In this document: positions 1 to 13,300 of the stretch, piece by piece | Position numbering within the stretch: the first letter of the stretch is position 1 | How the letters are laid out: each line of letters starts with the position of its first letter | Assembly: GCA_011009095.1 (NCBI GenBank) | Contig: VTPC01008257.1 | Span: forward strand, 17,883 to 81,882 | Origin: Ignelater luminosus | Lineage: Eukaryota; Arthropoda; Insecta; Coleoptera; Elateridae | Direction: 5' to 3' | DNA length: 64,000 nt | Notes under the pieces: generated by a model | What the model saw: the letters and a program-made list of their open reading frames with translations, nothing else | Told to the model about the DNA's origin: nothing | The model's database searches: none | Position numbers and translations under genes: made by a program

Positions 1-1193
1 AGATAACTTTTGACTTGGAAATAAATTAACATTTTCTTCTCAATTATCATTTATCTTTATAATTGGTTCCTTAATTTTTGGAATTATGACTTCATTTTAC
101 AAAGATGATTTTGGATCCCGTTAAGATGAATCATTTTGAAATGACCTTCGATATCTAGATTTTACACGAAACATGGCTTTTTTACTACCGTGCGGTTTCT
201 TTCTGAATATGCTCAAGTCATTTAGTATTGCATCCTTTATTAGTCTTTACAAATGTTTTAGAAAATTCTGCACCTCATTTCCTTACATTCTCTAAAAATA
301 CTTTTAGATCATAATTAAAATATAAATTGTCTGTGTCGGTTTTTGTTAATATAATGTTACCATTTCCATAATATTAGAATTTATAGGAAATAACAAAACA
401 AAAGGAAATAGAATAGGAAATACCTACTTAAAATGACAAATTTTTGAAAGTATACCTTATAATCTAATATTTATAATACTATTTTATGGTTGAAAACTAG
501 ATAGTTAACTGCAATAAGAAACAACCAAATTATTTTAATTTCCGTTGGCCTTTAAGAATACTTTCAAATATAAATATCATCTTACTGACGTTTTGATTTA
601 CCTTGGAAATCCAAATTCACATGTCTGGACAGAAACAAAAATAATAAAATTACGATTGAAGATTATATGTAAATCTTCTCTCATAAAATTCTTTGAAATC
701 GCTAACCTAAATCCTCCACCACATGTGATTTATTTATTAAATTACTCTGTCAAAATTATTAATGCTTTAGCATCTTTACAAAAAGATGAGTCTTTTCCAA
801 CGCAACAAAAAAATAAAGAATTCCACTAAATAACCTTGACACCGTCTCATGCATCCAAAAAACAACACAAAAGCCAACATTAAATTGCACACTTTTGAAT
901 ACTTTACAACTTCCTGCTATATTTGAATTGGATACGCGAGCACAAAACATTACCGGAAACGGTAGTATTTCGAATTTCTACTTTCTCAGGGTAAATAACG
1001 TAATTGATCGAAACATTTAATTAGTATTTGCTTTTTGTGTTAAAACAATTTACAGTATTGTACTTCCTTTTCTTTTTATGCGTTTGCGGTAGGTATCTAT
1101 AATGAGTAGTGAAAATGACGGTAGTACTAAACATTAGATGCCATTTAGTCTTCATGTTTTTTTCCAATAATTCTAATGAATACCGTTTTGTAG
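1..1193. other. upstream intron of the SESTD1-like gene
   Basis: AT-rich, ends in the acceptor at 1191-1193. No exon for the missing first part of the SEC14 domain could be found here, so that exon must lie further upstream. Confidence 0.5.
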
Positions 1194-1307
1194 ATAATTT
1201 TTACACCGCCATCCCGTCTGAACAGGTTCGTGGAACAGTCGCAGCTTCCTCTTGAACTTGGCGGATGTTACATCTACAACCACGACCAATGGATTGAGAA
1301 CAGGCTT
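1194..1307 (+). CDS. SESTD1-like exon a: C-terminal end of the SEC14 (CRAL-TRIO) domain
   Basis: 38 codons between a TTTTGTAG acceptor and a GTATGA donor, phase 0 at the 3' end. The peptide contains RLNRFVEQSQLPLELGG followed by YIYNHDQWIE. The (Q)LP-x-ELGG-x(4)-Y-x-HxxW pattern is the hallmark of the last strand and helix of SEC14 domains in Trio, Kalirin, MCF2L and SESTD1 relatives. A real exon because the window is GC-richer than its flanks and joins in frame to the next exon. Confidence 0.8.
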
Positions 1308-4300
1308 GTATGACCTTTTACTTTTTAATACAACACGAACACCCCACACCATATTCTTATACACGTACACATGCATGCATATGTAGAAACCCATATCTCC
1401 TCTTTATTCTTAATAAATCTTAATGAGAACGTTGCGCGAAAGCTTAAAATAAAAAATGAAACTCAAAAGAGAAATTTGTTTAACCCGAGGGTATTTGTTG
1501 AAATAACACACGCAATAAAATCATTCCTTTCTTGCTTTTAATTGTTATTAATTTACACAACAAAATGCAATAATATAAATGCAATGAACCAAAATAGACC
1601 CTTGATCTTGAACAAAGTCAATAATCCGTGTGGGATCGAGTGGACATCAGTGAAATTTCGAATGAATTAATTTCAGGTTTTATTTTATATCCCACACACC
1701 TTGCAAATGTTTATTCCATAAATTTTAATTTTAACATAACTTTAACATTATTTTAGAAAAGAATCTAAAATGCCTTTTTTGATGTAGAAAGCCGAAGAAT
1801 ATTTCAAGCAATCATCAACGACTTTAAATGATTTGGAAGAGTTTCACCAACACCTCTTAAACAACCGGTTATTAAGAGCAAACGAGGTTGATGATGCTCT
1901 TAATACAAGCAGTGATATGGCTGAAGTCATAAGGGTGATGGTACAAAGGACTCTTGAAGGAGGTATGTAAAGATCTGAAGATTCTTTCAACATTTGCATT
2001 TTTCTTTCACTTTTATTTTTTGTATTAATTCTGTAAATTTGATTGAATGTAAACATACAAAAAGTGATGTATTCATTGAATGATTTTACACAAAGAATGA
2101 CACACAAATTATTTTTGACAACGAGAGCTATTACTCATCGTCTGGATGTGATCGTTGAACCTAAACTTTTGTGTTTAAAAATATGAGAATCTTACCATGC
2201 ATTGTTTTATTTGCTATGTTAGGTAAAATCTCTAATTGCTGGAAATTCCATAGCTGATTCAATCCTCTATTGAAATCTCTGAATATCTGAACTCAAATAG
2301 GTTAATCAACAGACTTCATCTGCTTGTTTTTGAAAGGTCTACCAAGTTTTTTATTATTCACCATTTGAAGGCCATATTTCTCCAAGTGAGTTTGCTTTTA
2401 CAACTCATGTCTTTCTCTAGTAATAGTTTCAATTTCTGCAAGACAAATCTTGCCTATCCCAGTTATTTTTGGATCATATCTTAATCCAAGGTTAAGGTTC
2501 AAGTACTATTTTTCAGCATTCATTCAAAGCTTGATTAGATTAAAGTGTGAAATTGTCAATTCTATTTCTAGAACAAGAAGACTATGCGCCTGATTGCTTA
2601 ACCAAAATCCAATATACATTTAATTATGAGTAATTTTGTTTTTGTTTTGTATTCCGAATTTCATGTACGACAACTTACACACATCATCTTCGTCTTACAA
2701 TCGACATACTCCTTTGGGGTATCCATCAACTTCTATGTCTTGCATATTTCTAGCCGTTTTTTGGAAAACAATCTTCTGTTTTTGCAAAGACGCTTCACAA
2801 TATTAGTGAATCATTTTTCTATGGTATAATATCATCTTCTTATATCTAGAAAATCTCTTACCTTTCGTGCTTTTTAAGTTTTGGTCGTTTCAGGCAATCT
2901 TTTGAAAAGTTCAAAATTTCAAAACTGAATTGCTGAAATAATTCCAAATAGAATTCAGGCACAGTCATTTTCATAAACAGAACTTGATAATCATTTGATA
3001 ACCAGACACGATCTGGTTTGCAATTGATTGATGGAAATTTAGGAAGTGAAAGTGTTTTAGTATCAATCACTGAAGAGTACGTTGCTATAAACCCTGGGAA
3101 AGATTAGTAATAATTTATGATCAAGTATGACTTTAGACACTAGCACTGACTAGAGTTAGACTGCTAGACAAAAACTAACCTAAAAAACTAAGCAAAAGCG
3201 TACACACGACATTGTAAAAATTCACTTGACCTGACTAACTAAAATTGACTGAAGATTCGTACTTCAAAGTACATTTCTAATTCTAGCACAAATGAAAAAA
3301 ATGTAAATGACGTAATAAAAGTTTCAAAGCGCCTTTATTGTTAGAAGCTGGAATTTCAGGATACACTTATCATTTTGAAGACGACCAGGAGCAATAAAAC
3401 TTTATATTTTATACAGATAAGCACTGGACACAGACAGAGATTCTACTGATGAAACACGAATATTGACCATGGTGTTTGATCAAAATGGCTAGCTACAAAT
3501 TTGATGTAAGATGAATCACATGTAACTGGCAAAAACGACAGACTCGGACATCATCAATCGTTGCAGTCACACAAGGAGCATTCCCACACCATCAAGTACA
3601 ACGTCTTGTCCGTCGATCACTGTGGTCTTATCACATGTCTGCAGGTTTAGTCATCCGTAACACAACTACGTTCCTGCCAAACAGTTCACCCTCTTGTTCG
3701 AGACCTACTACCACTATCTTGACATCCCACCCTATACATGTTATTCAGGTCGGACCGACCACCAGAAGTACACGTGCGCAACGGTAATGCATTGACATGA
3801 ACAGTGTGACAATACACCTTTTTAGATTCCCTCGGGGCTAGCCTATAGCAAGACATGTGCTACATCTCGATTTCTACTTTCCTAATGCGAGCATCTCCGG
3901 TGTCGCACATTGCAACTACTCGAACGTGAGCGAGCTCAGACTCGCAGAGAACCGCAAGTCTTTAAAATCTTAGAAAACGAATTAAATTCATCAAAAACCG
4001 TCGGATCTGGTCGTCTTTACTTAATTATTCAGATTCTTCTTGTGTTTCGGTCAAAAAATAACTTTTTGTACCTCCTAGAATCGAGCCTGAAACAGAAATA
4101 AAAATATGCCTGATAGCTAACTTCGAGTTACTGTCCAAATATTGAAAACTATGGAAATATGTTCATTTGATCCATTTCAGGAAAAAAAACCTGAAATGTA
4201 CAATGAAAAGAGAAGAGAAAAAGTGTATACTTGTCTATCCTAAGGCTTGCTCCTATAAAAGGTCACAATGCCGAGAATAATATGTTCTAGAATTATCTCT

Positions 4301-7300
4301 AATGGCTGAAACAGTAGAAGGCCCTATTTAACACCAATAAACCAAAATTACAATCTTAGTTATCTCAAAATTTATTTTCAAAAACAATCGATGAATCTGT
4401 CAAATATTGAAAATCATAAAATAACAAATGATACTACGAACAAATAAAACAGCAGCATTAAGTATAAACATGGATACATGCATTTGTATAAAAGATTTCT
4501 TTGGAAACCTTCTTAGGAAGCTCTGTTGATATTTAGTAAGTAAAAATGTAATTGCAAAGTTTAAACCAGACCTGTAGCCAGAGCCACTCTTCGTTTTCAT
4601 AAACAAAGTCTAGTATCTGCAGTCACCTTTTAATACTTAGATTCGGATCAATCTGCTTACTTATATATTCCTAAATTACTTAGCATCTTTACTTTCTAGT
4701 TTTTGAATTATAATTTGTGGTGATTGACTAGCGGCAACAGTAACAGTTGTGCTTAGCACATCCTCTTCATCTACGTCAGACCTACCCAATTCTACTTTTA
4801 GTATCTTTTCGACATCATCTCTTTCATTTCATTTGCCTTTTGTATACCTTCTGGTTTTTGATTATTGCAATATATCATTTCTTGCAGATCGTTAAAGAAT
4901 GACCTTCCAAGTGTGTCATTTACTACATCTAGCTGTGTTTCCTGGGGAATCCAATTCAATACTTATGTTTGATTTAGGGATTGCTATATTTTCTCAGTTT
5001 CTTTACAACTTTGGCAAATAGTCTACTGCCCGTATTTATAGTGGTATTTGACTGAGCCTATGTTTGACCTCAGTAAGCACGCCTTTGTTTGGCGCAGATG
5101 CTTCTGTTTCTTTACCTTGAGTCTAAGTACAAGTGCGCATTTACATTTTTGAGTTAAGTCTCAACTATAAAATATTAGAACATGCTTGAGTAGAGTTCAA
5201 GTTCAAGCTTGACTCAAAAACCGACTATAAATACAGACCTAAGGAACTTACTTTTTGATAGACAAAGTCCTTTCATGCCCATTCCTTTTCCAAGTCATTT
5301 TCAGTGTTCAAAAAAATGCAATGTCTACCTGAGTTAGGTAAATGGTATTGTTAGGAAAAAATACAAAAAAAATATTTTCATTCTTGCATAATGCTATAGG
5401 GTTCATTGATGGTCTGAAGAGAAGTTGTCATCAATCAGTAATTCTTACCGCAAAGTCTGCTCAAAAACGATCTGCAATGATTTTGATCCAATCATTTAAA
5501 ATAATAGAATCAAACCACCCACTGTAGGTTACCCTGTAATGCGGTATCTTTGAGGGACTTTTTTTGCCAAGTTGAATATAATTTTGGATTTACAACGGCG
5601 TATCGGGGTAGCATAGTTTTATCATCAGAGGCTCTAAATCTAACTCAAATTAATTTTATCATACGTGTTAATAGTGCTACTGGGAGGTATTCCATCAATA
5701 CTTCTCTCTAAATCATGAAAGAATATATACAATGGGAAACATTTGTCTTACATCGTTTAATGTCTTGGCAAAACCTTTATTGACTTTTGTATGGCATCTA
5801 AATAACTTTTAACTATTACACGAAAGTTATAAATAGGTACATGGAATAACTCTATTCCGCAGAGATCTGTAACTTTCTCAAAATTGTGGTCTCTTGATTC
5901 GAAAGAGCAGTTTATCCGCCTTACTTCTTGCTATTCCTATTTCTTAAAATGCCTTTGAAGCATTGAAAATGGAACTGAAAGTTCCCTCGCTGGCTCCTTG
6001 AAGCTCGATCCTCTCTCACCTGCATTATAGCCCTGTTGCATGACGTCACTGGTGCACTGATTGTATCTTTTTGCACGTGGAACCGGGTTATAACCTCGAT
6101 TTACTTTGCGAAATTCAAACTAAGTAGCCTAAGCAGCTACATTTTTGAATAAGCAAAAAACTCTGCTTGGGTCAGTTTCTTAAAAAGTATGTGCTTATCT
6201 AGATTATGAACTATTACATGTGCAACATTTTAGACTAAAAGTCTTTATTTCAAATGCATACTTACATTCAGCTTGCTAGAACCGTTATTATGGATCGTTG
6301 TCGTTTTAATTATAACCTTCTATTACTTACTTGAAGTTTTTTGCTTTTTTCTATCTGCGGTTAAATAAAGTAACCAACCCTAGGCTAATGTCTTCACAAA
6401 TACTATTTACCAGATGAACTTTAAGATTTTAATATGCCAGCACATTTTTAATCTCAGCAAAGACATTGTGTGCTAGGAAAATTGATGTCATTAGGAGGAT
6501 TACATGGTGAAAGTATCTTGGACAATCCTTCTTTATTACAAAGCTTCAAAGCTTTTCGGTATGAAAACCTTTTGGGAAAGAAATATTTGAACCCTTAGGT
6601 GTCAGTGAGTTCCTACCTAGCATTTCAACTACTTATCGATAAATATCAGATGCTGCAGATCATTGGTATTTTGATCAACTCTAGAAATAGCTCTGTTCTC
6701 AACTTTCTTCTTTCTCAAATTTCTTCGCCGTCTACAGCAGTTGACTTAGCTACCGTTAATGCAATCTTCAATCTTACTTAATTTATGTTTTTCGTTTAAT
6801 TTCTAGAGTGTTCAGTATAGGTTTGTAAATCTCATCTCTCTTAGTTTCTTTTTAACATTTTAGTAGTATTTGAAATGAAAAAGTTTTATCAACAGTAAAG
6901 CTTAGATATGGCCATAAAAACGTTTGACTTTAAGAAACATGCCCAAGGCTAACTATTTACTAATAATTCCTGTAAATGACCATGAATTTATTAATACATT
7001 ATTGTTATAAAGAGCTGTAGGTATTTAACTGTTGTGATATACTTTAAACTAACAGTTTTACATCTTCAAAGAACTGGAAAAAGGTGTTTTTACTGTTATG
7101 TGATAATCTTAAATCAAGAAGCTAAAAAAGTCTAATTTAAAAATTACATTTATAAAAGAATTAATCTCGACTCTTAAAGCAACACAGTCTACAATAATAG
7201 AAAACTACATATTTTATCTAAATTATATAGACGTGATTTATTATCTCAATTTATTCCTAAATGTAACCTATGATTCCATAAATTAACTAATAAACACCTA

Positions 7301-10300
7301 TAAAACTTCATCCGCCAAAAGAAGAAAAAACGTTTAACGGTACAAAATAATTGCAACTAAAAAATTTGACGATGCAAAAAAGAAATTTAAAAAACCAGTT
7401 CCTACTGTATATACATATAAATATCTTACCCATCTCAGTTTCAACACGAATTCTTTAATTTCCAGGTCAACAGTTGCTACAAAAAATTGAATATGACAAC
7501 CGAAACAGAAAATTCGCATCCGAATCAGAATCAATGTCGACACCGCAAGATATTTTAGATACGATACAAAAAATCGAAAACACCATAAGTAATGTACGAA
7601 CGAAACAATGTAAAATAGAAGAAGCTTGGAAGATGATGGAAAAAAATTTCGTCGATACCAAAGATTTAAATTTATTGACGCAAGGTATTGTTAATGTTAC
7701 TAATTGGATATTAGGACCTGCTGAGAATTTGCTCAATTCGCAACATAAAGTTGGTTATGATGTTTCTTCAGCTGAGGAACTCAGAAATGAACACGAAACG
7801 ATTGAATTGCAATGTTGGGATACGTATGGTGCATACGCGGAACTATTACATAAAATTGATAATTTTCCTAATTTAGAAATATCGCCAAGCCAAAGGAAGG
7901 ATCTAATATGGCAGAAAGATTTTATGGATTTTGTTTGTAGGAGTTTTGCTACAAGATTAGAAAGACGACGTAATGTTTTAATTACATCTTTAAGATTCTT
8001 TCGTCTAGTCTCCGAATATTTCGATAGAACGAGTGAAGTATTTGAATCTTTGGTTATGGGGAATAAAATTGGAGATTTCTCGACTGCAAAACAGAAATTA
8101 AAGAAGTTACAGGAAAGTCAACAAAGTTTAGGTAAGACGCTTCAATTTAGATAATTATTTTTAAGTGCCTTTAAGTGACTTTTACGTAAAATATTTTTAT
8201 GGGCCATAAATTCTTCTAAAACACAGATTTTTAGGATAATTCCAATTGTTGAGTGAAAATTATAACGAATTCCGTAACATGTTATGTTAAAATCGTGAGA
8301 ATTCCTTTGTGGCAATAGATCACAATAACAGTTATTCTAATAATACACATTTTAATGCAACAAAACTAAAGAGAGTGAAAGGAATTTCGCCTTCACCTAT
8401 TGTAGATTTTTAAAGAAATTGAAAGCCAATAATATTTGTAAATATATTTTTTTTATAATATTCTAAGGTTATAATTAAATTATTTATTAATAATTATAAT
8501 TTAATTAATCAAATCATTCGTTTAACAGATGCAGTAGAACGTGAAGTGGTCAAAGAAGGAGAAAAACTTTCAGACATGTTATCAATGCCGGTAAAGGACG
8601 CCCTTGGCCGAGAACTAACAATAGATTATTCAGAAGATATAGTAAATATCAGGGACATTTTAGACGCGACGAATGCGAGAAAAAATCTCTTTAGTGACAG
8701 CGTGGAATTGCAAAAGTTGACGCTGGAGCAAGTAACACACATCGATGCCTATGAAAAAGATGCCGAGCAAGCCATTCAATGGTTGGACGAATTATTTCAG
8801 GTCATGCTTCAACATCACGGGCACGTCGGTATTACAATTTATGAAATACAAGCCCAAAAAGATGAACATCAGGCCTTTCAAGAAACCGCAAAGGTTAGAT
8901 GTTACGAAATTATTAATGTAATCTAAATTAGTAATCTGCAAAAACGTTTTCGTAAAGGAGAGTAAGGTATTTTTGATAAATCGAATTATGTACATAGTAA
9001 ATGTTTGCATTTTTTTCTATTAGTTGATAAATTGCTTATTAAAAATAGAATTCGGGTAGGTATCCTTTTCCTAGATGACATTTTGATAATATCATACTCT
9101 AATACATATCAGTTAAGCAAACTTACATAAATTTACATCTACCACAAATTCCCCTCCACTCTTGTAAATTCTTTTCAAATCCGCTTTTGATTTTTAATTC
9201 AGCAGCTTTCACATTCATAATAGTTGTACAAAATCAAAACACATTGACCTTACCTACCTTCTTTTTATTTAGTCTGAAAGGGTTACCTTTATGTGATGAA
9301 TTTTTAGTTATTAAATGTATCCCTAGTTGACCTTTATTTTGCAAGAAATGCACATTCTCTCAATCTTTATTTAACGTATGTGAGATTGTCAACATGCTTG
9401 TTGTTTTTTATTACTGTAATTTAATTCCTTTTGTGTTCTACTTTTAAATTTAAACTTTGGTCTTGGAGCAATAATATTGTGAAATTCAAAACGACTAAAT
9501 CTGGACTAAAAATTTACAGTTTAACCAATGATCAATTTTCTCCAATAAGATTATTATCATCAGCCAACTAGCGGATCAATTTTTTATGATATTCTCAGTT
9601 AACCAAAACCAAATCTCAAATAGATAAAATAATATTTTTGCAAAAAAAATGCCAAATAGAAGAATTTTCTATAAACTGGACTGTAGAATCGACAAAGATG
9701 ATATAAGGCGAGTGACATAAACAGGCACTTGCTGCTCTACCTTTTCATATCTTCTTGATTGGTTGATGTAGATAATAATCAACTCCAAGTGAAATAACTA
9801 AAGAGAGTAACCAATGCAATATTGCTAATTACACAACACTCAGTCATTGTCTCAATTTTCTCGTTTACTAAAGGTATCTGCTAAAATAATATGAAAGTGA
9901 CTTTTACTGCTATGCGATTTTGGGCACACCTCTAAAGAACTCATTAAATAATAAACAAATCTTATAAATTTATTTGTGCTGCTCAGAGAACCCGTTAAAT
10001 TGGATGTGGTAACCTCTTCCAAACTGTATCTTATACATATGATGTAATGAGGTGTCAGTCTTGATTTGATGTTGTTCTTAGAGTATGCGGTTGTCTCGAG
10101 ACTCAAATCTTTCTGCAGCAGCACTCTGGTATTATTTGGAACGTCACGGTATCGCATTTCAGCGTACAAAGGAGGCAACCGTGTACTCTAAGAATCGTGG
10201 TCAGCTCTATTTTTGTGTTAACTAAAAAATTGTAAATACTTATCCAAGTCATTACATAACTTAAAAACTGCCGCCATGGTCATTTGCAACAAACCTCAAA

Positions 10301-13300
10301 AGGGTCTCTTGCGGAGCAAGAATTATTCAGCGTTCAGAGAAATATTCGTATCGTACTCGTGACTGTTCTATAGTCCAATGGGTTGCTGTTTTGCGTTTCC
10401 GGTTCCACCAGTGCGGTATTTTGATTTGCCCAAAATTTAATAACAGTTTTGAGGTCATAATCTCAACTTTTCTCCTTTATTATTATTTTGCTACGAAAGT
10501 GACCTTTGCTGCCACCTGATTTTGGGCAAACTTCCGAATTTGATGGCAATCTTTTTCACGCTGTCTATTATGAGATTGGTCATTTAGCTTCAATTCATTT
10601 CTAAATAAAATGAACAAGAATTGAGTACAAACAAGATTTATTCTTATTCTTCTAACTCATCAGTCACAGTTTTCCCACACGCACGCGCGGATTGATCAAA
10701 ATCGTAGATGGGGAATGAGAGCGATAGCGCCACCCAATTTTCTACGGGGTTTCTTGAACAAAATCCTCACGCTCAGGATCGTCTGATGACGTCACAGTTA
10801 ATGTGAGCAGATATTTCAGGTTATGTATCGTCGACGTTAATATGGAGATCTCTGTCAGTAAAGGATGACAGGAAAGCTGATGTATTAGAAGTGTTGGTCT
10901 AAGTTTTATGTTATAAATCCTCATTTTGTATGGATTACATTCAGGCAGAACCAAAGATCTGCCCCCATGGACATTCTCAACAAATCCCATGAATGGTCTC
11001 TTACGGAGCAAATCAGGCAATCGTGACTGCTCTGTGGCTAATTTAGTTGTAGGCTAATAGGCTGTTGTTTTGGGAGTTGCTTTCTTCTTTAATTTAATTA
11101 ATTTAAAGTTTTCATGGTTGGTACTGATAACCAATTTCAACCGTCATGATATTAGACAATAAAGATATTATACACTGCATTTAATAACAGTTCTGCCAAT
11201 GTTCCCAAGTCTGTAGCGAGACTTTTTTGGTATGTTATGTACATTTTTGGTAGATTAAGATTTTTTAAATTTTATGTACACTCCTTCTGTTAACGCATCA
11301 ACAAGAAAAACTTGGAATCGATATTCTATCAAGTTGATTTTGGAACAAAATTTTTTATGTTTGTTTCAGAATTCTAGGATTCGCCCATTTTGTCTAATCC
11401 CATTTCGTCTAATACAATTTTGTGTAATCTATAAAATCTCTAAGATTTGATGACCGTGGAATTAAGATAACTTTCGTAGATTTATGGTTAAAATTGGTAA
11501 ATCGGTAGATTTTATCCAAAACCGGTAGATCTACTGAAAAATCGGCAGATCTGACAGCATCGTAGTGTGTAGTCACTCCCTTTACTTTTCTCGTTTATTA
11601 AATGCTGTATTTTGCTATTATTATATGGAAATGACTTTTATTCAATGTTATTTTGAACAAACTTGTCTATGTCAAACAGGCGAGTCTACTGAAATCAATA
11701 GCAACTTCTTTCAAGCTCTACATCAATGAAATTGTTATAGAAATTTCTGCCAGTAATGTATTTCAGTGGAGAATTTATACCAGCTCACTGTTTTACTGCG
11801 GTTGCTCTGTGGCCAATCCAGTTTTAGACTAATTTAGACATTTACGCATACTCTTACCACAAAAAAGTTCTTCTATTGGTACAGCACAGTTTCAATAAGA
11901 GAACTTAAGATTTGCTGTTTTTAAAGCAAAGAGCTTCCAAGTGTTCCTGGATCTCTGACGTTTTTGTGTAGTAATTACATCATAACACTCTGCCTCTTTC
12001 ATAATCAAAAAGTAGATTTATCTGGTATATACGAACAGGTCGTAAGGATCTTCATCTGACAGAACTGTCCCTATTTTTTTGTGAAGTGAACGATTCTACG
12101 AACCTCCATAGTCTATTATCAGCTTCTTTCAACTGGTTCGTCACTGTTGAATAAAAGTTCTTTCCACTGCTGCATTATTGATGGTGAGCCGAATTTGAAA
12201 GTCCTTGCTTTGGAAGAGCAAATTTTACGTTGTTTATTAGTCGGAAAATGCTTTCCAATAAGTGAATGGTTATGTTTGTTTGATTAAAGTAATGAATCTC
12301 AAAAAACTCTAACTTGTTCATGTATTGTTTTTCAAAGTGTTTCAGTCAGATTTGTAATAAACTAAGTCATCCGGTAACATATCTTAGGAAGTAGGTACAA
12401 ACAGCAGCTGATGATTCAACGCTTTAAAATTCAGCCAACGCTTCAATAAAAACGTCTTCTAAGAAACTTTAGCGCTTCCTTGAAACTTCTTGCAATTTTT
12501 GTGCATATTATGAGGCAGTTTGAAATATCTGGATTCCGCAAGGAGCACCACTCAGCAATTTCCATTAGCTATCATTATCACACAGTCATATTCATAGTTG
12601 TTTTTGCTATGGAATTTTAATGTCATCAGAAAAACTTAAGGTGAATAGAGGAGGAAGCCAATTTTTGTGTTTAGTAAAGGAAACGAGAGAAAACTAAAGA
12701 CATGGTAAGGCAATGACCAATTATAGAGAGTGTGAATTTTTCACCTAAAATTTCTTATATTCCATATTTTGTACTTATGGTCATTTCAAATTAAATTACT
12801 AAAATGTCGCTTACATCTATATAAAGTAAAACAAATGCAAAGAAACGAGTTTATCAACAAATTAAGCTTAGGGCAATAGAGTACTCTATAGACACAAATA
12901 CTACAAAGAGAAAAAAAGTTAAGAACTGATTTCCCTTGGAATAATATCGAAGTTTTCTACAATAGAAAGAATCGTAAAGCAAATAGCCCACCAAGTCGCA
13001 TCCTAATTAATAGGGCATTCTGCTGAAATGGTAAGTAGACAAAAAGATCTTAGCCCTCACTGTGTTAATGAATTTATAAAGTTGAAAGATATATTAACTA
13101 ATAGTGAAAATCAGAACTATAACAACTGAACTAACTCTCCATTGTACGTATAGAGACTATAACACAAAAATCAATAATATTCCTCAGAAAAATTGGAAGA
13201 CGTATAGAGAAGAAGAAAAAAACATAAAAGACGACTTGATTGCCACTTGAGACTGGAATGAGCTAACTGGGAAATGTGCGTAATAAAGATGAGAAAAAAT

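Larger units (their letters stand above)
1963..7465. other. intron between exons b and c
   Basis: Mostly AT-rich with no exon seen. Holds a GC-richer patch at about 3520-3960, the broken coding stretch at 4681-4960 and the inverted-repeat element at 5029-5238. The remaining sequence gives nothing I can name. Confidence 0.6.

Noticed and set aside
7334-7736. Open frames on the minus strand near 7.3-7.7 kb
   Set aside because: Partly antisense to the well-supported spectrin-repeat exon; the rest is AT-driven.
10742-11020. 92-codon open frame on -
   Set aside because: Lies in the degenerate repeat array; sister copies are not open, so no selection for coding is suggested.
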